This document shows, piece after piece, positions 40,668 to 49,011 of a stretch of DNA of 64,000 nucleotides (position 1 is the stretch's first letter; the number at the start of each line of letters is the position of its first letter). A model generated the notes under the pieces. That model was not told the origin of the DNA. It did not search any database and worked only from the letters and a program-made list of their open reading frames with translations. Made by a program: the position numbers and the translations under genes. The stretch is from Streptomyces sp. NBC_01255 (GTDB lineage Bacteria > Actinomycetota > Actinomycetes > Streptomycetales > Streptomycetaceae), in the NCBI RefSeq assembly GCF_036226445.1, contig NZ_CP108474.1:5084001-5148000 (forward strand). The letters are read 5' to 3'.

Positions 40668-40937
40668 ATGCGTCGTGAGGGAATCGCGGTCGGCCGGGTG
40701 GCCGGGCCGTATCACCGGGGTGCGCGGCGGGCGAAGCTCTGGGCGTTACGGGCCGACCGCTCCGGGAGCGGACTGATCACCGAGGCCGAGTGCACCACCT
40801 GCCTGGACGGTTCCGGCGCGGCGGACGACGGGCGCGGGCCCGCCGTGTGGTGCCTGGCCCACGCCGAGGAGACCGGGCACACCGGCTTCCGGCGCATCCG
40901 GACCGACTTCTTCCGGGCCTCCTGCGACGGCGCCTGA
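40668..40937 (+). CDS. Small Cys/His protein, 89 aa, unknown
   Basis: ATG 40668 follows GGAGGGG at a good spacing. The C-terminal half contains CTTCLDGSG and WCLAHAEETGHTGFRRIRTDFFRA, which may bind zinc. The pattern C-x2-C...C-x2-H...H is seen in short Streptomyces proteins of unknown function. It lies tail to tail with the DMT transporter gene. The 160 bases before it hold no recognisable gene. Confidence 0.6.
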   Translation: MRREGIAVGRVAGPYHRGARRAKLWALRADRSGSGLITEAECTTCLDGSGAADDGRGPAVWCLAHAEETGHTGFRRIRTDFFRASCDGA

Positions 40938-40950
40938 GCCGAGGGCGGGT

Positions 40951-41802
40951 TCAGCCCGCCTGGAGCATCAGCCCGATCCCGACGACCATCAGGCCCGCCG
41001 CCACGACCCGCGGGCCGCCGAAGCGTTCCTTGAAGAAGAGCGCGCCGATCGCCGCGCCCACGATGATCGAGGACTCGCGGAGCGCCGCGATCGGGGCCAG
41101 CGGGGCCTTCGTCTGGGCCCACAGGACGAGCGCGTACGCCGACACGGAGAGGACCGCGCCGAGGGCGCCCCGGGCCGCGTACGGGCGGAGCTGGGGGACG
41201 AGTGCGCCGCGCCGCCGCCACAGGGCGTACGCCGGGACCACCAGGCCCTGGAGGGCCACCAGCCACGCGATGTAGCCGAGCGCGGTGCCGGACGCGCGGA
41301 CGCCCACGCCGTCGACGACGGTGTAGAGCGCGATGGACAGCCCCGTCGCGCCCGCCGCGAGCAGCGCCGGCCAGTGCGGGCGGGTGTCCTTGCCCCGGAT
41401 GCCCCAGAGCGCGAGGCCCGTCAGGCCCGCGCACGCCACCGCCACCCCGAGCAACTGCCAGCCGCCCGGCACCTCGTCGAGGAACACCGCCGCGAGGACG
41501 GTCACGACGAGCGGGGCCGTACCGCGCGCGATCGGGTACATCTGCCCGAAGTCGCCCAGCGTGAACGAGCGCATGAGCAGGGCGTAGTAGCCGACGTGGA
41601 GGAGCGCCGAGGAGATCAGGTACGGCCAGGCGCCCGCTGCCGGGAGCGGTACGAAGACGGCCGTGACCAGGCCGAGCAGCGCCCCGCCGCCGGAGATCAG
41701 GGTGAAGGAGAGCAGCTGGTCCTTGATGTGGTGCGCGATGGCGTTCCAGCTGGCGTGCGTGACGGCGGCGACGATCACCGCGAGGGTGACGAGCGGGGTC
41801 AC
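40951..41802 (-). CDS. DMT-superfamily (EamA) transporter, 283 aa
   Basis: About ten hydrophobic segments in two five-helix halves are visible, with the EamA-type ends YPIARGTAPLVVTVLAAVFLDEVPGGWQLLGVAVACAGL and LRESSIIVGAAIGALFFKERFGGPRVVAAGLMVVGI. Such carriers move metabolites across the membrane. GTG 41802 overlaps the YbaK stop (GTGA), so the two are co-translated. Confidence 0.9.
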   Translation of the reverse strand: MTPLVTLAVIVAAVTHASWNAIAHHIKDQLLSFTLISGGGALLGLVTAVFVPLPAAGAWPYLISSALLHVGYYALLMRSFTLGDFGQMYPIARGTAPLVVTVLAAVFLDEVPGGWQLLGVAVACAGLTGLALWGIRGKDTRPHWPALLAAGATGLSIALYTVVDGVGVRASGTALGYIAWLVALQGLVVPAYALWRRRGALVPQLRPYAARGALGAVLSVSAYALVLWAQTKAPLAPIAALRESSIIVGAAIGALFFKERFGGPRVVAAGLMVVGIGLMLQAG

Positions 41803-42290
41803 GCCGACGGCTCGCGCACGTCCACCAGGGTGGCGCCGGCGTGGGCGACCAGCGTCTTCGGGTCCAGCGCGAAGACGGTGTGCGGGGTGCCCGCCGCCGC
41901 CCACACCACGTCGTGGTCGAGGACGCCCCGGTCGGCGAGGACCCGGGTCCGGGTGCGGTGGCCGAAGGGCGGGACGCCCCCGATCGCGTACCCGGTGGTC
42001 TCCCGGACCGCCTTCGCGTCGGCCCGGGTGACCTTCCCGGCGCCCAGTTCCTGCCGTACCCGCTCGACGTCCACCCGCGAGGCGCCGTCCATCAGGACGA
42101 GGACCGGCACCCCGTCGGCGGCGAAGATCAGCGACTTCACGATCTCGGCGACCTCGCAGCCGATGGCGTCGGCGGCCTGCTGCGCGGTGCGGGTCTCGTC
42201 AGGGAAGCGCCGGACCTCGACGTCGAGGCCCAACTCCTGGAGAGCGGCGGCGAACTGGGGGTGCGCGGGGGAGTCGGCGTTAGCGGTCAT
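41799..42290 (-). CDS. YbaK-family deacylase-like protein, 163 aa
   Basis: The YbaK domain is clear: VRRFPDETRTAQQAADAIGCEVAEIVKSLIFAADGVPVLVLMDGASRVD, then GYAIGGVPPFGH, the GGVPP motif of the ProXp/YbaK group. It probably clears mischarged tRNA. ATG 42290 is the start. It is coupled to the downstream transporter gene and is only distantly like the protein at 35214. Confidence 0.88.
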   Translation of the reverse strand: MTANADSPAHPQFAAALQELGLDVEVRRFPDETRTAQQAADAIGCEVAEIVKSLIFAADGVPVLVLMDGASRVDVERVRQELGAGKVTRADAKAVRETTGYAIGGVPPFGHRTRTRVLADRGVLDHDVVWAAAGTPHTVFALDPKTLVAHAGATLVDVREPSA

Positions 42291-42361
42291 GGCCCGCACG
42301 GTAGCGGTAGCTGTACGGGCCACGCGACCGCGTTCCGAGGGTCGGTCAGCCGGGCGACCGG

Positions 42362-44002
42362 TCAGCCGGCCTTCAGGACCTGCGCGACCACCGGGCCCGC
42401 CGCGTCGCCGCCGTGGCCGCCCTCGTCGACGACCGCCGCCGCCGCGAGGTCGCCCGAGTAGCCGGTGAACCAGCTGTTGGAGGTCTCCTGGTCGCCCACC
42501 TCGGCGGAGCCGGTCTTGGCGCCCCTGGGAGACGGGACACCTGCCATCGCCTTCGCCGCGGTGCCGTTCGTCGCCGCCGCGTTCATCATTCGGCGCAGCC
42601 CCGTGGCGACCTCGCGGGAGAGCGGTTCGGCCTTGGCGAACTCCCGGTCGCCGAGTTCCGCCGATACGAGGTACGGCTGGAGGAAGTGGCCGTTCTGCAC
42701 GGTCGCGGAGAGCGAGGCGACGTTCAGAGCGCTCATCGTGATCTTGCCCTGGCCGATGTAGGAGGCGGCGGTCTCCACGCTGTCCGACGCGGGGACGCTG
42801 CCGTCCGCCGCGGGGACGCCGACCTGCCAGTTGAGGCCGATGCCGAAGGAGCGGGTGGCGGTGTCGCCGAGGGCCGTGTTGTGGATGCCCTTCTCCTTGA
42901 GCGGCGTGATCGCCTTGATGAAGGCGGTGTTGCAGGACTGGCTGAAGGCATCCGTGAGAGTGCCGTTGTCGATCTTGAAGTCCTTGAGGTTGTGGAACTT
43001 GTAGCCGTCCCAGAAGACGGTGGGTGGACACTCCACCGTGCTGCCCGGCCTGGCCACACCCTGCTGCATCATCATCGCCGCCGTGACGATCTTCATCGTC
43101 GAGCCGGGGGCCTGATTCCCCTGGAAGGCGGTGTTGTAGCCGGAGGCCGGACTGTTGGCGACCGCCCGTATCGCGCCGGTGGACGGCTCTATCGCGGTCA
43201 CCGACGCCTTGCCGTACGCCTTGACCGCCTTCTCGGCCGCCGCCTGCACGCCCGGGTCGATGGTCGTCTTCAGCGTGCCCGCCTTGCCCTTCGACAGGAC
43301 GAGCAGGGTGGAGTCGGGGACGGTCTCGCTGCCCGAGTCGATCCACGTCTCGACGCCGGTCGAGCCGCCGACCTCCGAGCCGTACCGACGACGCAGCTCG
43401 TCGATGATCGGGCCGAGCGAGGGGTACTTCTCCGCCGTCAGCTCCTTGCCGTTCCGGTCGACGGCCTTCACGGAGGCCGTCTTCGCGACGCCCGTCCGCA
43501 GCGTCGCCTCGGCGGTGAGCAGCTTCGGGTGAAGCACGGACGGCGCCCACTTCACCAGCGGCCGGCCGGTGGTCTGCCCCCGGACGACGGTCAGTTCGGA
43601 GGCGTACGACCAGGGCTTCGACACGCCCTCGTACGTGATCGTGGCCTTCACGGTGAACGGCACCTTCGCCCCGACGGGCGTCCCGGGCGTGATCTCGGCC
43701 TCCGAGACGCTCGCCCCCTCCCGGTAGGCCGCCACGGCGGGCCCCGCCGTGACCGGGTCGTTCGTCAGCTGTCCGGCCTTCTCCGGCTCCCCGGCGGCCC
43801 AGGCCGCGAGGAAGTCCCGTGCGGTCGTCGTCACCTCGTCGCCGGTGACGGGCCCGGTCTTCGGCGCGTTGCCGGAATTGGACTTCGTGGACGTGTCACC
43901 GCCCGTGATCCCGTTGTAGAGGTTGAGCCCCCCGTATCCGACACCGCCTGCCACGACGAGGAACACGCCCCCGACGATCGCGGTCTTGGCTCCACTGCGC
44001 AT
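42362..44002 (-). CDS. Class B penicillin-binding protein, 546 aa
   Basis: A transpeptidase that cross-links peptidoglycan outside the membrane. One membrane anchor (residues about 8-30) is followed by an NTF2/MecA-N-like domain (about 55-180) and the transpeptidase domain (about 260-540) with SxxK as GSTMK, SxN as SCN and KTGS. ATG 44002 has GGGGAG upstream. I recall two such PBPs beside ssgE in S. coelicolor; here one copy is present and ssgE is 12 kb away. It could serve cell division or sporulation. Confidence 0.92.
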   Translation of the reverse strand: MRSGAKTAIVGGVFLVVAGGVGYGGLNLYNGITGGDTSTKSNSGNAPKTGPVTGDEVTTTARDFLAAWAAGEPEKAGQLTNDPVTAGPAVAAYREGASVSEAEITPGTPVGAKVPFTVKATITYEGVSKPWSYASELTVVRGQTTGRPLVKWAPSVLHPKLLTAEATLRTGVAKTASVKAVDRNGKELTAEKYPSLGPIIDELRRRYGSEVGGSTGVETWIDSGSETVPDSTLLVLSKGKAGTLKTTIDPGVQAAAEKAVKAYGKASVTAIEPSTGAIRAVANSPASGYNTAFQGNQAPGSTMKIVTAAMMMQQGVARPGSTVECPPTVFWDGYKFHNLKDFKIDNGTLTDAFSQSCNTAFIKAITPLKEKGIHNTALGDTATRSFGIGLNWQVGVPAADGSVPASDSVETAASYIGQGKITMSALNVASLSATVQNGHFLQPYLVSAELGDREFAKAEPLSREVATGLRRMMNAAATNGTAAKAMAGVPSPRGAKTGSAEVGDQETSNSWFTGYSGDLAAAAVVDEGGHGGDAAGPVVAQVLKAG

Positions 44003-44080
44003 GACTGCGCTCCCCTCCCCAGGTGGCCGTCCAGTCAACCAGCGTCCCTTCGGTGTGTCGAGCAACTACCGCCACATCTG

Positions 44081-44287
44081 TCACGTACCCGCGTCGGGCG
44101 CCGCCGTCTGCTCGTTCGGCCCGTGGTCGCAGCCGGCGTCGTGCTCGTGCAGCTCCTGGGCCCAGGGGTGGCCGGCCTGGCGGAGCAGTTCGATGGCCGC
44201 CGCGTTGCCCGCGCCGGGCCGCGGCCCGGCCGGTGTCCGGTCCAGCTCTCCGCCGTTGCTGGTCGTGTCGTCGCTCGGGGTCCGCAC
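44081..44287 (-). CDS. Small conserved-looking protein, 68 aa
   Basis: Third codon positions in this frame are almost all G or C, a strong coding signal. GTG 44287 has GAGG 5 bases upstream. The product contains GPRPGAGNAAAIELLRQAGHPW and a Cys/His tail (HEHDAGCDHG). A longer frame reaches 44518 through the 18-bp repeats, but that part encodes a repetitive peptide and is unlikely to be translated. Function unknown. It lies between the PBP gene and the pmt terminator. Confidence 0.5.
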   Translation of the reverse strand: MRTPSDDTTSNGGELDRTPAGPRPGAGNAAAIELLRQAGHPWAQELHEHDAGCDHGPNEQTAAPDAGT

Positions 44288-44422
44288 GGGTACCTCATTC
44301 CTGGTCGCGGCCTGAGCCTCCTGGATACCCGCAGGCGGCCTGCCGGCCTGCGGCGCCCGGGGCAGAAGCCGGGGCAGCACCGGGGGGCCGATCGGGCAGC
44401 CTGGGCGGGCACCCACGCGGGA

Positions 44423-44494
44423 GGCCCCGGACATGCGGGAGGCCCCGGACATGCGGGAGGCCCCGGACATGCGGGAGGCCCCGGACATGCGGGA
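44423..44494. repeat. Tandem 18-bp repeat, four copies
   Basis: GGCCCCGGACATGCGGGA is repeated exactly four times and runs directly into the long palindrome at 44486-44530, with which it shares CATGCGGGA. It lies in a 260-base stretch with no gene. There are no spacers, so it is not a CRISPR array. Confidence 0.92.
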
Positions 44495-44530
44495 GGGGTG
44501 CGACCGGACCGGTCGCACCCCTCCCGCATG
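44486..44530. terminator. Long palindrome downstream of pmt
   Basis: A perfect 22-bp inverted repeat (44486-44507 with 44509-44530) has a single central base. It lies 21 bases past the pmt stop on the minus strand. It should fold into a very stable hairpin and serve as the pmt terminator; it also works in the other direction. Confidence 0.8.
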
Positions 44531-44550
44531 CCCTTCGTGTCTCTACATGG

Positions 44551-46299
44551 CTAGATCCACGTGTCGAGCCACATCCGGCCCCGCCATTGGTCTAGCGGAA
44601 TCGGCGTGCCCGTGTAGATCGGCCAGAAATAGATGAAGTTCCAGACGATCAGCAGCACCAGACATCCGGCCGCCACCGCGCCGAATGTGCGGCGCCTTTC
44701 CGAGGAGCCGCGTGGGCCGATGATCGCGCCCAGCATCATGGCCACCGCCAGACACAGGAAAGGCACGAAGACGACCGCGTAGAAAAGGAAGATCGTGCGT
44801 TCCTGATAAAGGAACCAGGGGACCCAGCCCGCCGCGATGCCGCACGCGATCGCGCCCGCGCGCCAGTCGCGGCGGAAGGCCCAGCGCCACAGGACGTACA
44901 GGATGGCGAAGCAGGCGGCCCACCACAGGAGCGGGGTGCCGAGGGCCAGGACCTCCTGGGCGCACTTCTCCTTGGCCGTGGCCGGGCAGCCGTTGGTGCC
45001 GGGGGCCGGGGACTCGTAGAAGTACGAGACGGGGCGGCCGAGGACGATCCAGGACCAGGGGTTCGACTCGTACGTGTGCGGCGAGGTCAGGCCCACGTGG
45101 AACGAGTAGACCTCGGACTCGTAGTGCCAGAGGCTGCGCAGCCACTCCGGCAGCCAGCCCCAGAAGCTGTCCCCGCCGCCGGGGAGCTTGTCCTGGTCGG
45201 CGGCCCAGTGCCGGAAGTACCCCTTGTCGGAGACGATCCAGCCGGTCCAGGTCACCAGGTACGTGGCGATCGCCACCGGCACCACCGACACGAACGCCGG
45301 GAGCAGGTCCTTCTTGAGGACGGCGAGGTGCGGGCGGACGGCGCCGCCCGTGCGGCGGCCCGCCACGTCCCACAGGACCGTCATCAGACCGAACGCCGCC
45401 ATGACGTACAGGCCGTTCCACTTCGTCGCCGCCGCGAGGCCCAGCATCACACCGGCCGCGAGCCGCCACGGCCGCCACCCCATGCGCAGGGTCTCCGCGA
45501 TCTCCGCGTCCGGCCGCAGCACCCCCTCGTCGTCCTCGGGCAGCGCCGCCGCGAGCCGTTTCCGGTTGCGGTCGCGGTCGACGACGAGGCAGCCGAAGGA
45601 GGCGAGCACGAAGAACATCAGCACCTGGTCGAGGAGCGCCGTGCGGCTCATCACGAAGTGCAGTCCGTCGACGGCGAGCAGCAGGCCCGCCAGACAGCCG
45701 AGGAACGTCGAGCGGAAGAGCCGCCGGCCGATCCGGCACAGCATCAGCACCGACAGCGTGCCGAGCAGCGCCACCATGAAGCGCCAGCCGAAGGGCTCGA
45801 AGTCGAAGATCTTCTCGCCGAGACCGATGACCCATTTGCCCATCGGGGGATGGACGACGTAGCCCGGGTCGGTCGGGACGAGCACCGCGCCCGGGTCGTT
45901 CAGGATCGTCTTGTCGATGTCCTTGGGCCAGGCCCCCTCGTACCCCTGGTTGATCAGGGCCCAGGAGTCCTTGGCGTAATAGGTCTCGTCGAATATCACC
46001 GCGTGCGGCTTGCCCAGGTTCCAGAACCTCAGCAGGCCCGCGACCGCCGTGACCAGGAGCGGACCGCCCCAGGCCATCAGCCGCCACAGCCGCTCGGCCC
46101 GGACGGGGCCGATGCCGAGGAGCGACCACACGCGCGCCGAAGGACGGGCGTACGGGGGGTCGAGCCGCTCCCGCAGCCCGATGGGAGCGGGGTTCTCGGC
46201 GCGTGGCGCGTAGCCGAAGCGCCGCAGCCTCTGCTGCCACGAAGAGGGCTCTGCCACGGCGTGCCGGCCCTCCAGGGTCTCGGGTGCGGTACTGGTCAC
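44551..46299 (-). CDS. pmt: Protein O-mannosyltransferase, 582 aa
   Basis: This polytopic membrane enzyme transfers mannose from polyprenyl-phosphate mannose to exported proteins. The key Asp-Glu pair is in AVIFDETYYAKDSWALI (first loop). About ten or more hydrophobic segments and a large lumenal loop with FHVGLTSPHTYESNPWSWIVLGRPVSYFYESP follow, as in family GT39. In S. coelicolor, Pmt (SCO3154) is needed for phage phiC31 infection. GTG 46299 is divergent from rsmI. The terminator is the long palindrome at 44486. Confidence 0.93.
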   Translation of the reverse strand: MTSTAPETLEGRHAVAEPSSWQQRLRRFGYAPRAENPAPIGLRERLDPPYARPSARVWSLLGIGPVRAERLWRLMAWGGPLLVTAVAGLLRFWNLGKPHAVIFDETYYAKDSWALINQGYEGAWPKDIDKTILNDPGAVLVPTDPGYVVHPPMGKWVIGLGEKIFDFEPFGWRFMVALLGTLSVLMLCRIGRRLFRSTFLGCLAGLLLAVDGLHFVMSRTALLDQVLMFFVLASFGCLVVDRDRNRKRLAAALPEDDEGVLRPDAEIAETLRMGWRPWRLAAGVMLGLAAATKWNGLYVMAAFGLMTVLWDVAGRRTGGAVRPHLAVLKKDLLPAFVSVVPVAIATYLVTWTGWIVSDKGYFRHWAADQDKLPGGGDSFWGWLPEWLRSLWHYESEVYSFHVGLTSPHTYESNPWSWIVLGRPVSYFYESPAPGTNGCPATAKEKCAQEVLALGTPLLWWAACFAILYVLWRWAFRRDWRAGAIACGIAAGWVPWFLYQERTIFLFYAVVFVPFLCLAVAMMLGAIIGPRGSSERRRTFGAVAAGCLVLLIVWNFIYFWPIYTGTPIPLDQWRGRMWLDTWI

Positions 46300-46360
46300 C
46301 GCGCCATCGTAGGGAACGCGCCTGTGCGCGTCGCCTGTCCGGGCTGGGAGGATGTCCCGT

Positions 46361-47212
46361 GTGACAGGAACGCTGGTACTCGCAGGGACCCCCATCGGTG
46401 ACATCGCGGACGCTCCGCCCCGACTCGCCACCGAACTGGAGAACGCGGACATCGTGGCCGCCGAGGACACCCGGAGGCTGCGCGGCCTGACCCGGGCCCT
46501 CGGCATCCACACCTCGGGACGGGTCGTCTCGTACTTCGAGGGCAACGAGTCCGCCCGTACGCCCGAACTGGTCGAGGCGCTCGTCGGCGGCGCCCGTGTG
46601 CTGCTCGTCACCGACGCGGGCATGCCGTCCGTCTCGGACCCCGGCTACCGCCTGGTCGCCGCCGCCGTCGAGCAGGACATCAAGGTCACGGCCGTCCCCG
46701 GCCCGTCCGCCGTGCTCACCGCGCTCGCCCTCTCCGGGCTGCCCGTGGACCGGTTCTGCTTCGAGGGCTTCCTGCCGCGCAAGGCGGGCGAGCGGCTCGG
46801 GAAGCTGCGCGAGGTCGCCGACGAGCGCCGCACCCTCGTCTACTTCGAGGCCCCGCACCGGCTCGACGACACGCTCGCCGCGATGGCCGAGGTCTTCGGC
46901 GCCGAGCGCCGCGCCGCCGTCTGCCGCGAACTGACCAAGACGTACGAGGAGGTCAAGCGCGGCCCGCTCGCCGAGCTCGCGGCCTGGGCCGCCGAAGGCG
47001 TACGGGGCGAGATCACCGTCGTCGTCGAGGGCGCCCCGGAGACCGGACCCGGCGAGCTCGACGCCGCGGAGCTGGTGCGCAGGGTGCAGGTGCGCGAGGA
47101 GGCGGGGGAGCGGCGCAAGGAGGCGATCGTCGCGGTCGCCGCCGAGGCGGGGTTGCCCAAGCGCGAGGTGTTCGATGCGGTCGTCGCGGCAAAGAACGCG
47201 GCAAAGGGCTGA
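46361..47212 (+). CDS. rsmI: 16S rRNA (cytidine1402-2'-O)-methyltransferase, 283 aa
   Basis: It 2'-O-methylates C1402 in the ribosomal decoding centre using S-adenosylmethionine. Tetrapyrrole-methylase fold motifs are intact: LVLAGTPIGDIADAP at the N-terminus, AAEDTRR, VLLVTDAGMPSVSDPG, AVPGPSAVLTALALSGLP and FEGFLPRK. The start is GTG 46361, because GGGAGG lies 9 bases before it and directly abuts the in-frame ATG 46352. It is divergent from pmt. Confidence 0.94.
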   Translation: MTGTLVLAGTPIGDIADAPPRLATELENADIVAAEDTRRLRGLTRALGIHTSGRVVSYFEGNESARTPELVEALVGGARVLLVTDAGMPSVSDPGYRLVAAAVEQDIKVTAVPGPSAVLTALALSGLPVDRFCFEGFLPRKAGERLGKLREVADERRTLVYFEAPHRLDDTLAAMAEVFGAERRAAVCRELTKTYEEVKRGPLAELAAWAAEGVRGEITVVVEGAPETGPGELDAAELVRRVQVREEAGERRKEAIVAVAAEAGLPKREVFDAVVAAKNAAKG

Positions 47213-47361
47213 CTGGAAGAGTCCTCGTACACGTAAAGGACTAATCTGAAAGGCAAAGCCGAACCCGGCGCCGGGACTCTTCGCAGGGCGCTTGGCAAGG
47301 GAAGAGCCAAAAGCCTTCCATGGTTCGTCTCCTGCTGATGCGCTCCGGCCCGAAAAGGCGT

Positions 47362-47375
47362 CCACTGATCAGTGG
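47362..47375. promoter_or_regulatory. Perfect 14-bp palindrome before the ribosome-binding site
   Basis: CCACTGATCAGTGG sits directly upstream of GAGAGGAG and the ATG at 47388, in a 175-base gap without a gene. It is a candidate operator or an RNA hairpin acting on translation. Confidence 0.4.
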
Positions 47376-47387
47376 AGAGGAGCTGGC

Positions 47388-47888
47388 ATGAGCGAGATCA
47401 CCGGCACCGGCATATCCGTCGCCCATGAGGCGTACGCCTTCGCCTGCATGCGCTGTGGATACGGCTGGGAGCAGGCGTACGACATCGAGCACCACGTCGA
47501 CGCCGCCGGCCAGGAATTCGTCGTCTACAAGGCCGACGGGGAGCGGGTCCCTTCCCCGCTGTCCAGTCCCACCTGCATGAACTGCGGCGGTCACGTCGTC
47601 CGGATCATGCGCGCGGGGCAGGTGTCGTCGGTGCTCGACCTGATCGCCGCGACGGAGAAGCACCAGCACGGGGCGAAGGCGACCAAGCCCGTCTCGATGG
47701 CCGGGCCGATCGGACAGGAACTGACCGTGGACCCCGAGGACGCCATGGCCACCGCGGGCGCGGCGGGCACCGTGGGTACGGCGGGCGCCTCGGACACCGC
47801 GGGACCGGAGACACCGCCGGTGCCGCATCACTGGCATCTCTCCGACCTCCTGCATCCCTTCCGCAACCGCGAAGACCGCGAAAGGTAA
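47388..47888 (+). CDS. Zinc-ribbon protein, 166 aa, unknown function
   Basis: Two cysteine pairs form a probable zinc ribbon: FACMRCGYGWEQ (about residues 19-27) and PTCMNCGGH (about 61-68). An intervening stretch holds a His pair (DIEHHVD). Residues 110-145 are a Gly/Ala/Thr repeat linker, and the tail reads HHWHLSDLLHPFRNRE. I recall similar proteins at this place in other Streptomyces genomes, between rsmI and tatD, but the function is unknown. GAGAGGAG precedes ATG 47388. Confidence 0.75.
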   Translation: MSEITGTGISVAHEAYAFACMRCGYGWEQAYDIEHHVDAAGQEFVVYKADGERVPSPLSSPTCMNCGGHVVRIMRAGQVSSVLDLIAATEKHQHGAKATKPVSMAGPIGQELTVDPEDAMATAGAAGTVGTAGASDTAGPETPPVPHHWHLSDLLHPFRNREDRER

Positions 47889-47940
47889 GCCGGGGGCAAC
47901 CCCGCGCGCCGGTACTCGTGGCCCTCGTACGATCGGGGCC

Positions 47941-48810
47941 ATGAGTGCCAAGGACGCCCCGCCGCCGCTGCCCGAACCCCTGCTCGTGGAGGTCGCGGAC
48001 TCGCACACCCACCTGGACATGCAGTCCGGGACCGTCGAGGAGGCCCTGGTCAAGGCCGCCGCCGTCGGCGTGACCACGGTCGTCCAGGTCGGCTGCGACG
48101 TGAAGGGCTCGCAGTGGGCCGCCGAGACCGCCGCCGCCCACGCGAACGTGCACGCCGCCGTCGCCCTGCATCCGAACGAAGCCCCGCGGATCGTGCTCGG
48201 CGACCCCGACGGCTGGTCCCGGCAGGGCGCCCGCGAGGGTGGCGGCGACGCCGCCCTCGACGACGCGCTCGCCGAGATCGACCGGCTCGCCGCCCTGCCG
48301 TACGTCCTCGGCGTCGGCGAGACCGGCCTCGACTTCTTCCGTACGGGCCCCGAGGGCATCGCCGCGCAGGAGCGTTCCTTCCGCGCCCACATCGAGATCG
48401 CCAAGCGCCACGGCAAGGCGCTGGTGATCCACGACCGCGAGGCGCACGCCGACGTGCTGCGCGTCCTCGACGAGGAGGGCGCCCCCGAGCGGACCGTCTT
48501 CCACTGCTACTCCGGCGACGCCGCCATGGCCGAGATCTGCGCCGCCAAGGGCTACTACATGTCCTTCGCCGGCAACGTCACCTTCAAGAACGCCCAGCAC
48601 CTCCGGGACGCGCTCGCCGTCGCCCCGCTGGAGCTCGTCCTCGTCGAGACCGACGCGCCCTTCCTCACCCCGGCGCCCTACCGGGGCCGCCCCAACGCCC
48701 CGTACCTCATCCCGGTCACCGTCCGCGCGATGGCGGCCGTGCGCGGGATCGGGGAGAACGACCTCGCCGAGGCGATCGCCGTGAACACGGCCCGCGCCTT
48801 CGATTACTGA
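47941..48810 (+). CDS. tatD: TatD-family metal-dependent DNase, 289 aa
   Basis: This amidohydrolase-fold hydrolase acts on DNA 3' ends. Metal ligands are seen in DSHTHLDMQ (residues about 20-28), GETGLDFF (Glu), LVIHDREAHAD, VFHCYSGD and VETDAPFLTPAP. The length is usual. ATG 47941 lies 52 bases after the zinc-ribbon gene, in a possible operon. The rpfB gene begins 201 bases later behind a structured leader. Confidence 0.93.
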   Translation: MSAKDAPPPLPEPLLVEVADSHTHLDMQSGTVEEALVKAAAVGVTTVVQVGCDVKGSQWAAETAAAHANVHAAVALHPNEAPRIVLGDPDGWSRQGAREGGGDAALDDALAEIDRLAALPYVLGVGETGLDFFRTGPEGIAAQERSFRAHIEIAKRHGKALVIHDREAHADVLRVLDEEGAPERTVFHCYSGDAAMAEICAAKGYYMSFAGNVTFKNAQHLRDALAVAPLELVLVETDAPFLTPAPYRGRPNAPYLIPVTVRAMAAVRGIGENDLAEAIAVNTARAFDY

Positions 48811-48855
48811 TCCTCGATCACCGATGGTTGCGAGGCGGCGTGATACGCTGCGCAC

Positions 48856-48934
48856 CTGCTTCGGCAGCGGTCAGGGCTTGGCCGTCCTGCGCGACTTCGG
48901 TCGCAAGGGAGAAGCCCCCGCGTTCGCGAGGGGG
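48856..48934 (+). ncRNA. Structured leader of rpfB with three UUCG-capped hairpins
   Basis: Three consecutive stems capped by TTCG lie between tatD and rpfB: CTGC-TTCG-GCAG (48856-48867), GCGAC-TTCG-GTCGC (48891-48904) and CCCCC-GCG-TTCG-CG-A-GGGGG (48915-48934). UUCG loops are exceptionally stable in RNA. The remaining 75 bases before the GTG are unpaired by eye. A cis-acting RNA is plausible, as rpfA of Streptomyces has a c-di-AMP riboswitch, but no sequence match to that riboswitch is seen. Confidence 0.5.
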
Positions 48935-49011
48935 AGGAGTCACAACGGTTACGTGTCGTAGCCGAGTCGTTCACGAGAGTAACCGGGGCTGGCGAGTAGG
49001 GTCCCGGCCTC

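Noticed and set aside
40951..42290. A large antisense frame on the plus strand over the DMT transporter and YbaK genes
   Set aside because: The minus-strand genes have clear family motifs, and the opposite frame is a compositional shadow.
44423..44494. Regular repeats as a CRISPR array
   Set aside because: The 18-base units are directly adjacent with no spacers, and there are no cas genes in the window.
48811..49011. ydaO-type c-di-AMP riboswitch before rpfB
   Set aside because: The conserved ydaO sequence blocks are not seen; only three UUCG hairpins are visible, so it is listed as an unassigned structured leader.
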